From Fervidibacter canadensis (GTDB taxonomy: Bacteria; Armatimonadota; Fervidibacteria; Fervidibacterales; Fervidibacteraceae): a DNA stretch of 64,000 nucleotides. Within the stretch, counting starts at the first letter, position 1, and each line of letters opens with the position of its first letter. The stretch spans positions 1-64,000 of the forward strand of contig JBGOEJ010000005.1 in assembly GCA_041446545.1 (NCBI GenBank), given 5' to 3'. A program made the position numbers and the translations under genes. This document shows positions 39,688 through 52,400 of this stretch, piece after piece. Under the pieces are notes generated by a model. It did not search any database and was not told the origin of the DNA. It was given only the letters and a program-made list of their open reading frames with translations.

Positions 39688-39932
39688 GGATTGACCCAGA
39701 CGCTCAAAAAGAACTGCGACGCCTGCCGCCACCGATGCGGGAACGAGTCGTGAAAGCCATTGACGCTCTAAAGGACAACCCTTTTGGAGGCAAAGATATC
39801 CGCAAACTGCGGGGCGAATTGACAGGACTTTATCGGTTGCGGGTCGGTAACTATCGCGTCGTCTATCGCATCGTAGAAGAGCAACGCTTAGTCATCGTGG
39901 AAGCCGTCGGCACACGAGGAGAGGTGTGTTGA
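39684..39932 (+). CDS. RelE/ParE-family toxin
   Basis: About 82 residues. RIDPDAQKELRRLPPPMRER, then NPFGGKDIRKLRG, YRLRVGNYRVVYRI and a final VGTRGEV match the RelE fold with its conserved basic and tyrosine residues (mRNA interferase at the ribosome). I place the start at GTG 39684, overlapping the antitoxin stop; the frame is open to 39624 but that part lies inside the antitoxin gene. nuoE starts four bases after its stop. Confidence 0.85.
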   Translation: MRIDPDAQKELRRLPPPMRERVVKAIDALKDNPFGGKDIRKLRGELTGLYRLRVGNYRVVYRIVEEQRLVIVEAVGTRGEVC

Positions 39933-39935
39933 GCG

Positions 39936-40439
39936 ATGGCGTTTTTTGTCGGGGAACGCTTGAAGGAAGCGGAGCAAATCCTCAACCAGTATCCGCAACG
40001 GAAGGCAGCCATCATGCCGTTGCTTTGGATGGTGCAAGAGCATTTCGGCTACATCCCGCATGAGGTCGTGCCTGAAATCGCTGAACTGACGGGCACGACG
40101 CCCGTCCATGTGGAAGCCATCATCAAGTTCTACGAGATGTTCCACGACCATCCCGTCGGCAAATGCCAATTGATGTTGTGCACCAACATCAGTTGCTTGC
40201 TTTGGGGCGCCGACAAAACCTTGCAGCGCCTTAAAGAGGTCTTGGGCATTGAGGTGGGCGAGACAACACCCGATGGCTTGTTCACTTTGGAAGAGTTTGA
40301 ATGCCTTGCTGCCTGCGACAAAGCCCCCGTCCTGTTGGTCAATGCGATGGAGTTGTGGGAGAAAGTGACACCGGACAAAGTAGAGCAAATCATCGCCGAA
40401 CTGCGCCGCCGCTACGACGGCAAAGAGCAAGCCCAATAA
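39936..40439 (+). CDS. nuoE: NADH-quinone oxidoreductase subunit E
   Basis: About 167 residues with a thioredoxin-like fold binding the 2Fe-2S cluster N1a. The ligands are Cys82 and Cys87 (LCTNISCLLWGA) and Cys123 and Cys127 (FECLAACDKAPV). The N-terminal helical part (AAIMPLLWMVQEHFGYIP) is intact. It is the last gene of the first nuo block; nuoF does not follow until 55533, after two genes on the other strand. Confidence 0.96.
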   Translation: MAFFVGERLKEAEQILNQYPQRKAAIMPLLWMVQEHFGYIPHEVVPEIAELTGTTPVHVEAIIKFYEMFHDHPVGKCQLMLCTNISCLLWGADKTLQRLKEVLGIEVGETTPDGLFTLEEFECLAACDKAPVLLVNAMELWEKVTPDKVEQIIAELRRRYDGKEQAQ

Positions 40440-40458
40440 AACCCTTGCCCAGTTGCCG

Positions 40459-43400
40459 TTATCTCCGCAGCGTGGTCGTGGCTTGCACTTGCCTTCCTTC
40501 CTCGTCCGTAGCGGTGACGCGGATGAGGTAAAGCCCGCCAGGGATTAACTGTCCAGAGTCGTTTTGTCCTTGCCAAAGGAGGCGGTGTTGCCCTGCGGCG
40601 CGGCTTTGACCGCTCTCTAAAATGGCGACACGCCGTCCCGTTAGGGTCAGGATTTCCACTTGTGTTTGAGCGGAGCGTGTCAGGGCGAATTGGATGGCGA
40701 CACCCCGACCCCGCAACGGTTCCGCTTTCAACCCGACGATACCGAGCAAATTCGTCCCGCCTGCGATGACGACCAATTGGAAGGTGCGCTGTTCTATCGT
40801 GCTGCGATTGGGTGTCAAAGTGAGATTGACAGCGGAGGTCGTCCGCAAGTATCGTCGTTGCCCTGTCGCCTCGTCCACCAAGTAGGCGCTCAAGCCCTTC
40901 GGCAGGTAGCCCAAATCAGGGAACTTCAGGGCGACCTTTTCAACGCCTTTGTCAATTTCCAGAAGCAACCGCCACCGCATTCGCCCATCGCTATCGGCGA
41001 GGGCGGCACCCCACGAGCGACCTTGGTCATCAACGACACTCAACCGAACAGGTTGACCTTCGGGCGTTGTCGGAGGCTTTTGAGCCCACAGGCGATTGGC
41101 GTTTTTGCCGACAACGACGACATCTCGGAACTCACCCGCTTCCGCTTCAATGCGGAAGAACCAACCGTCCATTTGGCTCCGCTTTCTCGTCACCAACACC
41201 CTGCGGCTTTGAGCGGGAATGAGCAACTGGCAGGGTTGGTGGGCATAGACCCAATAGCCCTTGAAAGCGTCAAAAGTCCCAAGTTCGCCGACTTCGGGAT
41301 AAACCAACTGGTAACGCCGCTCAGCACTACTGTATGTCCAAGCGTAAGGTTCAACCAATGGGTTGCCTGGTTGGGTAAAAGCGAGGGTTGTCGTGTCTGC
41401 TTCATCAAGGCGCTTAACCCGTAGGTCGTTCAAAGCGATGCTTCCAAGACGCGGCAAGCCAATCAAGTTCCAACCCTGCTGCAAGTTGATGACATACTGA
41501 TTGCCTTGAATTCTCGCTGGCAACCCTGTCCATTGAATTGTTCGCTCGATTGGCAACTTGACGAAGTAGCCTTTTCCGGGCTCAAGGGCAGGGATTTCAT
41601 TGGCATAGCGATACTTGAGGTCGCCGGGTTTTTGAGGGTCCCACCAAGCAACCTTCGTCTCTTCAGGCGAAGCGAAACCGAACGCTGCTTGTGGCGATGG
41701 TTCAAAGAGTTGGATTGGCACAGAAACCAATGAGACGCCCGCTGGCAAGACATGGGCGAGGCGCACAGCCTGAATTTCAAGGCGGGTCTTGATTGTGTTG
41801 TTGAACTCCTCAAGTTCCTCAATTTGGTTGTCAGGGTCAACAGTGGCTGTAATGTCCTCAGCGATTAACTGCTGGCGTGCAGGGTCAAGAGACAACTCAA
41901 CGGAGGTTTCAGACCCAGCGTCCAAAGCGGGGATTGTCACATCGCCAACCGTTATGTCTCTGACAGCAAATCGGACGACGATGTTTTTGGCTGGTTCTGC
42001 ACCGATGTTGCGGACAACGGCTGTCAGCACGCTACGACCATCTCGGTCAACGCTACCGACACTTGCTGCGAGCAAGTCAGGCAAACTCAAAACCGTCACT
42101 TTACCAGCGAGAGGGACTCTTGAGGTCAGAGTGGAAACATCCGCTTCAATGGCGACAGTGTAGGTTCCGGGAGCGATGAACCTGCCGTTATCGTCTTTGC
42201 CATCCCAAGAAACAACGTTTGCACCTTTCTTAGCGTTTTCAAGGACAATCGTCCTGACCGCATAGCCATCGTCCTCGGTGTTCTCTCCCAAGTAGACTTT
42301 CACGACGACTTTTGCGTCCTGCGAGAGGTTGAAGGCGACGCTTAGGGTGTCCTTCGTCAATCGCATCCTTTCAGGAGTGACCGAAACGCCAGTAAGGCTC
42401 AAAGGCTCTTGGTCAGCAGTGACTTGCGCTTCAACGACATTGGTTTGCCGACCTTCTCGGATGATGGCGATGCGGACGCCATAACTTCCTGTCGGTGCTG
42501 TTGCGCCATTGTCCGTCTTTCCGTCCCAAGTCAAATTGTGCTCGCCTTGCGTAAATGACTGTTCGTTGGCAAGGGTCTTGACGACATTGTTTCGGCTGTC
42601 AACGACGGTGATTGTAAGCACAGCGTCGCCACTGAGCCTGAAGTGAATGTTGAGGACATCGTCAATGCCGTCGCCGTTGGGGCTGAACGGGTTGGGCGAA
42701 ACTTTAAGGTCGGTGATTTCAATGGGAGCGCCCAGCCTGACAGTGAACCGCCATTCCTTGCGAGCGGTGTTGCCGTCAAGGTCGGTCGCTTCAACGACGA
42801 CAGTGTGAGTGCCTTCGGTAAGTTGTTGCGTTGAGCGGTAAGAGAACCTGCGAGTCGCAATCTCGTATGTGGCGTTAACTCGTTGCCCATCCAAAGTCAT
42901 CTTGAGCGATGAAATATCCAAGCCAGAAAGGAAGTCAGCGATGGTGACAGCGATAGTGGGGGTTGCCGTCCTTACGACTTCGTCTTCCTTCGGTGTCGGG
43001 TCGGAAATGACAGGTGGGATTTCGTCCTTGCTCGTCAGGAAGATGATGGTGGGGACGAAGTTGGCGTTGAATTCCTCAGGTTGCGTCCCCAAGGTTGTCC
43101 TGATAACGCCGAAGCCACTTCTGAAGCGTTGAGGGGTTCGTGCAGTAACAGTAAGGGTTTGTGTGGCGTTAGGGGCAAGTGGTGGCACACTCCATGAGTT
43201 GGGCGAAACCGTTATTCCTTCGGTGGTAACGAACTTGACACTCGTTGCAGGCGATGTTTGTCCGCCGATATTTTGGACAGTGAAGATAATTCGCCACTCG
43301 GTCAAACTAACTTGTTGGACTTGGTGAGTGAATCGGAGAAGGTGAGGTAAAGTGACGCCGAGCGATTGCAATTGCTGGATTGCACCGTCCAACAAGCCCA

Positions 43401-46400
43401 TCGCCTCTTGCGTCTTTGCCAAAGCGTTGTCCGCTGCTTGGATGGCTTTCTCGCCGGCATCGTCGGACTCAGCAGCAAGGTAACTGCCCACTCTGAGCAG
43501 GAACTCCCTGCGGTAGAAGGTTGAACGCTCAACAGCATCGGTGGCTTGGCGGGCACGGGCGGGGAATGTTTTGTCTTTTTCGTAGGCGACAGGGATGCCT
43601 GTCAAGACGAGGGAATGTTTGGCTTCAAGGGCATCGCTGACGGCAGCCGTCGCTTCACTCAAGTTGCGGGCAAGTTGTATGACCCGTTCATAGTCGTCGT
43701 TCTGAAGGGCAGATTTGACTTGGTTGACGACGGAAGTGTATTCGTCCAACTGCCTGCTTCGGCTTCGGATAGGGGCAAATTGGCGAGTGACTGTTACCGT
43801 TGCATAGGCAAGAACCGGGTGATCTGGTGGGAAGGGGAAGAAAGGTGCATAGACAGGCTGATCTGGCGGGAAGGGGAAGAAAGGTCCAAGCAAAACATCT
43901 GGCACCTGTGTCCATTCTGTAGCCTTCGCCCATGCTACTCCAACCGAGTTATAAAGTCTAATGGTAGCAGTAATTCCTCCAACAAGAGCGACAGATGATG
44001 AGATAGGAAGTATTCCGTCAACGATAGAAGTGAATTTCTCCGTTGCATCTGCCAAACTGCCCTCTAAAACACCCATCTTTTTAAGTTCGGCTAAAGCACT
44101 GGAAAGTGGGGTCTTGGAAGTCTCGTAGACTCTCCTCCAATGTTCATTGTTCTCTCGCATCTTGGCAATCTCCTTCACCACTTTGTCAGTTTGCTCCGGG
44201 GCGCTACTGACATTGTAACTCCCAAGGTCCTTAAAGCCTTTGTCAACAGTTTTTTGAATGTTACCTTTGAAGTTGGCTAGGTTCAGAAGGAAGTTCGTAA
44301 CTTTCTCAGCAATTTCATCACCAAAGCCGAAAATTGCTTCGGGAGTAGGAATAAATCCTTTGTCGGCAAAGAAACTCAAGACAGCATTGAGAGTTGAATC
44401 CACCGCTTTGTCCAACCACCATCCAATTTTGGTCGGGTCACCTGTAGGGGTAGTATCTTTTATCCCCGCTTTCTTCAACACGCCCTTGATGAAGCCGACG
44501 ATATCTGATTTTAAGGTTGCAATTGTCAATTCGATGTTTTTAGAAATGTCATCGCGGTAATTTTTCAGAGTGTCCCCAACTAATTTACTTAGACCTGGTT
44601 TAAGGTTTCTTTTCACACTTTCAATTGCTTCGTCGGTTAGACCTCCATGGTTCCGTAGCGCATCATCCACGAGGGTTTCAATCAATTTTAGGTCACTTTC
44701 AGTAAAATTGTTCTGAGCAGCCTCTTGCAACTTTTTTCTGAGGTGTTTTTTTGCGGCATTGGACAACTTGACCCCTTTCCCAATACCTTTGCCCACCGAC
44801 ATCATGTTAGCGAGTTTGTCAAAGAGTTTGAGTTCGCTGGCGGCGAAGAGCAGCAAGTCAACAAATCCCAAGAGGGATTCTTTGGCATACTGTTTTATCA
44901 TCGGTTCAACTTCAGCAGTATACTTCAAGGCGGCGTCGGCTCGGCGGATGGAATTAAGAATGCGTTGGAGTTTTGCGGGGTCAGTTTCGTATCTTAAATC
45001 CCAACGGTAGCGGAAGATGGGTTGGTTGTTGGCGTCAACGAAGCCTTCTTGTTCGCGGAAGTGAGGGGCGTTGTAACCAAGTTGGCGCAACCCGTCAAAA
45101 GCGTGGGCGAACTTTTCAACGAAGTCCAAGAAGGGCAAAACGATGGGTTTTTGTAGTCGCAAGGTAGCGTCGTTCTCGGTAAGTTGCCGCAGAGTGAACC
45201 TTCCAGCGTCAGGTCCGACATTGCCGTCGGTTTGGGTTTCCTTCTTTTGGTCAGCGACATGGGCGGTGACGGTGACACCATTGATGGGGCGACCCGAATC
45301 AGGTTGCGGGTTCTCTTGGACTTTACCCTCAACGGTGCCGGGAACTACTTTGATGCCGTTGACTTTCACAAGGTCAATGGGGACAGGTTCAACATCTTCC
45401 CTAAAGCCCAACTTCCTGACGGTTATGAAGGCGTTCTTGAAGACCTTGAGGGTCAGTTCCGCCTTGTAGAGCGGAATTTCGCTGTCTTCAATTGCCAACT
45501 TGACTTCCCTGACCTCTTCCATTAACGACTGAGGTGGATGGTAGACAATGGTGTGGGCAGTTTTGTCAAGTTGCTCCGGTCTGGCGATGTCGCCCTCCAA
45601 CGAACCCCCGCCAGAAACGACGCTGACCTTGAACCTTCGATCAGCCACGACAAAATCTCCGGGAGACTTAGTTTGGGCTATCGGGTTACCGTCCTTATCG
45701 GTCGTGACCTCAAACCCATCCTTGCTGCCGACGAAGATGTAAATTTTGCCCGAAGCGTCGGGATGGGCGATGTAGGCTTTGGGCAAAGAGGTCACCTTAA
45801 TTTCAAGGTCGGGGACGAGGTAGAAGTTGATGGAAACGGTTTCGCCTTTGTCAGCGAGTTTCCAAATGAGCGCACCGTCCTTGTTAGTCTTTCGTGTTCC
45901 GACATTGAGCAACTCAACTTCGGCACTTTCCAACCCTTTCCATGCCAACTTTCCATTTTCGTCCAGTTGAAGGGCGATGACAGAGATGTCCACTTCCTTG
46001 ATGTCCGTTCCAGCGCTCGCCGAAACTTTCACGGGTTGTTCTTTCTCTGTTCGTCCACGAACTTCCGCCTTGAGGAACTTGTAGCCTTCCTTACGGGCTT
46101 GGAACTGGAATTCGCCCAAGACGACGCCGCTGATGAACTTTTTGGCTACCAAATTAAGCCTTCCTGCTGCAGGTGCAGGGGAGACCATTGCCCGAGCCTC
46201 AAAGAAGGCTTTCAGTAAACCCGGCTTGTTCACGACTAACTGAGACTGAGGGAAGGTGAAAACAAATTTGCCGTCCTGAGCGTTGATGTTTTGGTCTTCA
46301 GCCTTAAGCGAGTCCTCGCCCATCGGGAAGAACTGGAACTGAACACTCACTGTGGAAGGAATGAGTTGCCCCTCCTCGTCCACGATCATGCCCTTAAAGT

Positions 46401-49400
46401 GAATGGGTTTTTGCTGCCCCGGCGACCAGTTCCAGCGGAGCCAAGGTTGGTCAGCGTTGTTCACTCTTTGGTCAATGTCGTCAATGTCCGTTATACCTGT
46501 GAACTTGAACTTGATGGCGCCGACCTTGATTTCAGCGTTGGCAGTGCCCGTTGCCGATTGCTCGCAGCCGGTGGCGGTGACTGTAACGGTGGTGTTGAAC
46601 CGAACACTACCATCGCTTTCAACCCTCGCACTTGAGGGAATGTTGGTCGGAATCCATTGCCCTTCAAAGAAGTTTCCACCAGCAGGCTTGAGGAAGATGG
46701 CGGGGTCGCCGTTGCTGAAGGTCGCTTGAACTGTGGCGGTAGTTGGGTCTCCTTCACCCATCACGCGAGCGCGAACGGTTATCGGCTTACCTCGCTTGTA
46801 AGGCGGTCCGTCCCCAATCAAGGTAACGATGACGGTGTTGGGTTTTGAGGGTGGCTTTGTCAAAGTGTTGCAAAGCCGTTCGGCTACCGTTCGGGCTTCT
46901 TCTTCGCTGCCTGCCTTTACTACGACCTTGAAGTTGCTGACGCATATGTCCAATTTGAACTTGGAAGCATTAAGGAAGTGGGCATCGTTGAAGTTCTTCT
47001 TTTCAAGCCTCAATTCAGCGTTCAAGATGCCATTCCTAATCGGAATAACAACCGTGGGGCTGTTAGTGCAGTGAGTTGCTTCCACCTGCTGAGAGATTAC
47101 CCGAGTGCCTTTGTTCACGATGAAGAACTGGTCTGCCCCTTGGCGGCTCGGTTTGTCAAAGAACTGGACAGTCATTTGTTCGGTGCGGTTGGCATAAGAA
47201 ACTTTCAAAGTCACGCCCGATTGCAACTTCTGAACGATGGGCTGAACCGTTGGGGATGGAATTGGGCGAACTTCCTCAGGTTGCATTCTCAAATCGGCTG
47301 AGCGGGTCACCTCGGCGGGCAAAAGCACCTTTGCTGGCACGGGAATTGTAAACACGCCTAACGGAATAGCATTTTGGAACGAGCCAACCTCCACGCCGTT
47401 CAGGAAGATGTAAAGGTCAAAGGGGCGGAAATTCCGACCCACATAAGGGACGGAGTTTTCAAAACTCACCTTTGCGTCATCAATATCCGAAAGCCCGAAG
47501 GGTCTAAAGCCTGGCGGCAAGAGCATGGGGAAAATCTTGAACTCAATGGACTGGTTGGGAGCAAGGTAAGCGTGTTGGATGAGGGGTTGCATGCCCACTT
47601 GTTCCGCTGTCAAGCCCTTTGGGTCAATAGTCAAGTCGGTTGCTGGGTCTGTCCCTTCGTTGGTTACCCTGAAAGTCTTTGTCATTGACAGTGGGTCTTC
47701 TGCGATTTGGACGACACGGATGCGGATATCGGGCGGACGAACTCGGATTTTCACCAATGCCTCATCAGATTGTTCGGGTTGTTCGTCCAATGTCCGAACT
47801 CGGATGCGGAAGGTGTAATCGTTTCGGCGGGCGTCTTGGAAGTGGGCGGCGAAGGTGATGGGCAACTGCTGACCCGGAGCGAGCCTTGCAGGTTCGTCAA
47901 ATGTCCCTTCGCCCAGCAATCCCGCCGGAGCATCTTCGTAGTTGCTCTCCAAAAGTTCCGCTTTGATGAGGTGCGCTTTTCTGTCGTTGTTGATGACATA
48001 GACAGTCAAACGCTGGTCATAATCTCGGCGAACTTCTTTAGAGTATTCGGGTTGCACGAAGGAAACGGCTTGGGTGATGAAAATCCTTCGTTCCTCACTC
48101 TTAGCCTCGCCGCCAGAAGCGACGCTGCGGACATAGAACAAGTAGGTGCTGTTGCGCCGCAAGTCGGAAATGACGACGCGATGGAAAGTTCCAGGGTCGC
48201 CAGTGAACCGTTGCCATTCGGGGTCAACGGGTCGCTTGATGTAAACTTCGCTGCTTGACGGAATTTGTGTCCACCAAACGAACTCAACGGTCGTTGAGCC
48301 GGTGCGAGTCCCGTTGTATGGGGTCAAGCCACTAATTTGCGGCACCGTTTCAACACTGAATGTCCGTTCAACCTTAAGGGGCGTTGAATTCGCTTGAGCC
48401 TGCAAGGTCAAGGTGAACTCTCGCGATTCAGCCCAGTTGCTTGGGACGGTAACGGTCACTTGCCCGTTCAAAATTCCGTTGGCGGGCAAAATGCCTGAAG
48501 CGGGTTCAACCTGAGCCCAGCCTTCGGGCAAACCTGAAACGGACAAAGTGACAGGAACTGCCTCTGCTCCCCTGTTGCTTAGTTGCCAGTTCAAAGTGAG
48601 CTGCTTGCCAGGCGCAACGGGATATGGCGGGAAATCAAACCACAACTCCACGATAGGTCGAGGGGCAACTCGCAAGGGCAAAAGTTGGACGAGACGGTTG
48701 TTGGTTTCGTCAGATTCAGGGGCGTCGTTGTATGGGTCAACATCCACAGTGACTTGGTGGTCGCTGCCGGGCGCTGCTGACCATTGGAACTGAACTGTTC
48801 TGCTTTCGCCAGCATTGAGGCTCACCCGTTCATCTCGGTAAAAGCCCGTGTTGGTTTGCAACCGCACGGCGACCGAGCCTGCAAATGCGCCGCCTTTGTT
48901 TTTCACGGTGACGGTGAAAGTGACGGTGTCACCTTGTCGGACATTTTCTTTTGGCGAATAGTCAAGGCTTTCAACGACGAAATCAGGGGCTTGGGCGGGG
49001 TAGTTGACGGTCTTTTCCAAAAGGTTGTTCGTCTTGTCCGATTCGTCCACTTGTCGGTCGGGGTCAAGGATGACTTGAATTTTGCGCTTATTGCCCGGCG
49101 TCACACTCCACCCAAATTCAACAACGCCTTCGGGAGAAGCATCGGTGAGGGAAAGGTAAGTCCAATAGTTCGTGCCCAAAGAGGCACCGTCCATGATAAC
49201 CTGAACGGGGACAACGCCGAAGAAATCGCCAGCCCCTTCCTTACGGACGCGAACTCGGATTTGAACCCATTCGCCCACAGGTCGGTTTGCCGGGACAATC
49301 TCAACATCAACGGGTTTTAGGTCAAGTTTTTGGACGGTCAAGTTAATTTGTCTTTGGATTTCGTTGTTGCTTCGGTCGGCATCGGGGAACTGACGCTGTG

Positions 49401-52400
49401 GGTCAAGGACGACACGAACCGTCGGGTTATTGAGTGGTCGGTCAATGCGCCAGTTAGCGATGGCTGTTGACTCAACACCTCTGTCCAAACCGCCCACAAA
49501 GGTAGTCGCTACTTGTTGGTCGTTCAGGAAAACCGCAATGGGGAAACCTGCTGTGAAACCCACCACACGGTAACCTCCGCCCCTGTTAGTCACTGTAATG
49601 CGGAAAGTGATGACCTTGCCCATCCCGACAAGTTCTGGCAGTTGGACATCCAAGGCAGTTACAGCGTAATCTGGCGGGTCAACATCGGCGAGTTGAAGCA
49701 GCAATGCGTCGTTGGCTGGTTTGGCGTCTTGGAATCCGCTAATTCCCCAAACGACCTTCACCCGAACCTTCTTCATCTCAAAGAAGCGGGTGAAGTCAAA
49801 GTTGAAGTTTTCTGAGGCGCTGCTTGCCATGCCTGATAAAAAGTCTGCGGCTTTAGTAGCGATGACCCTATCGCTTGCGTCCAGAACTTCGGCGACGAGG
49901 CGGAAGGGCACTGTCGTCGTTGCCCCTTCGTTTCGGACAACGCCGCGAACATAGAAGGGGTTGCCAGTGGTGGGGTTGTTGGGCAAAAGTTCTGCAGAAA
50001 CAGCGATGTCGGGTGCGGGCACGGTGACCGTTCGCTCTTGGGTGTTGTTGTTCTCGTTGGGTTCGGGAACTTGGTTGTCTGGGTCAACGACGACCTTGAG
50101 CCTCCGTTCGCCAGAACGAGCCTGATAGGGAATGCGAACGATTATTCTCCGACCCGCAGGGATGTTGGCGTCAATTTGGCTTTCGCCGACAGGGACATCG
50201 TTGTCAAACAGCCTGACGGGAATGGGGAACGGAGTGCGACCAGCACCGGCAATGTTCACGGTCACCGCAACGGTCACGGTCGTCCCCGAAACAAAAGTTG
50301 ACGGGTTGATTTCCATGCCTTCAGCAATCAAATCGGGGGCAGAAACATTAACGGGCAAAGTCGCTTGGTTGTTGCCTTCATTGGTTTCAGGCACTACCTT
50401 TGTCGGGTCAACGGTGGCGATGAGAGTATGCTGTCCCGGAGGGATGTTCCACCATGTCACCTCAATTTCCTTTTCCTCGTTCGCTCCCAACCCGTTGACC
50501 CAAACTTGACCCGAGAAATCGGCAGCAGAAAAGTGGACGACAAACCCGCGCACTGTCTCGCCACCGAAGTTGTGGATGGTGGCAGTAATATTGAGGTTCA
50601 TGCCGGGGCTCAAATTCGTTGACGGGAAAGTCCGCAAGTTGACGATAGCAAGGTCTGGCAGCGGGACTTGAGGCAAGTTGAACTCACGGCGGTTGTTCGT
50701 CTCATCGGATTCAGGTAAACTGTCGGCAGGGTCAACGACGACGGCGATTTTGCGTTGCCCACCACTGAGAGTGTGCCGAAAGGTCAGAGTCACGCTCTGC
50801 CCAGAACCGAGCCCATCAGCAATAACCTGCTCGCCGAACTTGCCTTCGTCCGCGAGCAAAGCGACGGTGATCGGGAAGACAGTAGCACCACCTTGGTTGG
50901 CGACTGTCGCTTGAATTTGCAATTCCTGCCCATCCTTCAGGTTCGTGGTCGGGGTCACGGTCAAGTTGGTGACGACAAAATCGGGTGCTGGTAAGTTGAT
51001 GGGCAAGGACGCCTCGTTGTTGTTCTCGTTGCTTTCAGGCACAGAATTGTCGGCGTCGGCGACCGCTCGCAGTTGGTAGTTGCCCCCCAAGATACGCCAA
51101 GGCAGCGAAACTTCAGTCTGAGCGCCGCCGTTTAGGCGAGTAACAGGCTGCTCGCCAACTTTTCGGTCACCGGCAAAGAAGCGGACGACGAAGTTAGCGG
51201 CGGGCAGTTCGCCTGCGTTGCGGACGACGGCTTTCAGCGTCACGGGGGTGCCCACTTGCAAATTGGTTGAAGGGTCAATGCTCAAACGGTAAATTGTCAA
51301 GTCAGGCGAGGTTGCTACCGTTACCGCTTCTGGACGGCGGGCAGTGTTGCCGTCTGGGTTGCGGACAACCAAATCCCACCTGCCCAGCGGTGCGTTCGTC
51401 AGATTGAAATCGGCGTAAATGTTGGAGTCATTAACGACCGAAGTGCGGGTCGGGTTAAGCCTTTGATTTGACCTCTCAAGCCAAACTTGTGTGTTGGATT
51501 GAAAGTTTGCACCGACGATGCACAAAGTCACTGAACTTTGAGGGGCGATGTTCGGGACGGCGAAGTAAATGACTGGCGGCAAAATCTGCGGCAAAGCCAA
51601 ATTGCGCAAGATGTAAAAGCCAGCGTAGTCGCCAGCGGCGTAAATCAGGTTGCCCGAAACGGAGACATTGTTGATGTAAGCATCTCTCATTGAAGCGACG
51701 ACGGACAAATTGCTCAGGTCAAGAACGACCAAACCTTCGGTGAAAAGGGAGAGGTAGGCGAAATTGCCCGAAACGAGGACGCGGGCGGTGTAAGTGCTGT
51801 CCCTCACTGGGTTCGTCCACGAAGCCACCTGCTGAGGGTTTGACGGGTCGGAAGCGTCCACGACGAACAAATCGCCCTTTTTGGTCACGACGAAAACCTT
51901 TGAACCAACCGCAGCCAAGTCGGAAATTTGGTCGTTAAAAGTCAACTCGCCACGAGGCGACGGTTGAGGTGGGTCGTTGATGACAGAGATGCGCAATTTC
52001 GTCTTTGGCCATCCGGCAGCGACGGCTTCGTAAAGGACGCTGCCTGCAATATCGGGCTTGACATTTGCTGCCATCGCATAAACTGTGTTGCCACTCTCGC
52101 TGTAAAGCCTGCTGCGATTGCTTACGCTGTAGATGTCTCGCCCACGACCGTGCCCGACATAAAGATAATCGCCGATAACTGCCAAGGCGTTAACGCCCCA
52201 GTCGTAGTTGTATGTCTCAAGGGGTTGCGGGTTTGTCGGGTCGGCAAAGTTGAGGAAGAAAAGGTTGTTCGTGTTGCCGACACCGTGACTGTAAATGCCA
52301 GTATCGCCAGCGAAAATGAGACGCCCAGAAGACATTTGAAAACCCTGCAATGACAAGTGCTTCACCAATTGAGGCTGGGATGGGTTTGCAACATTGAAGA

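Noticed and set aside
40440..40458. Terminator between the convergent nuoE and giant-gene ends
   Set aside because: No stem with a T-run fits in the 19 bases; transcripts from both sides probably overlap.
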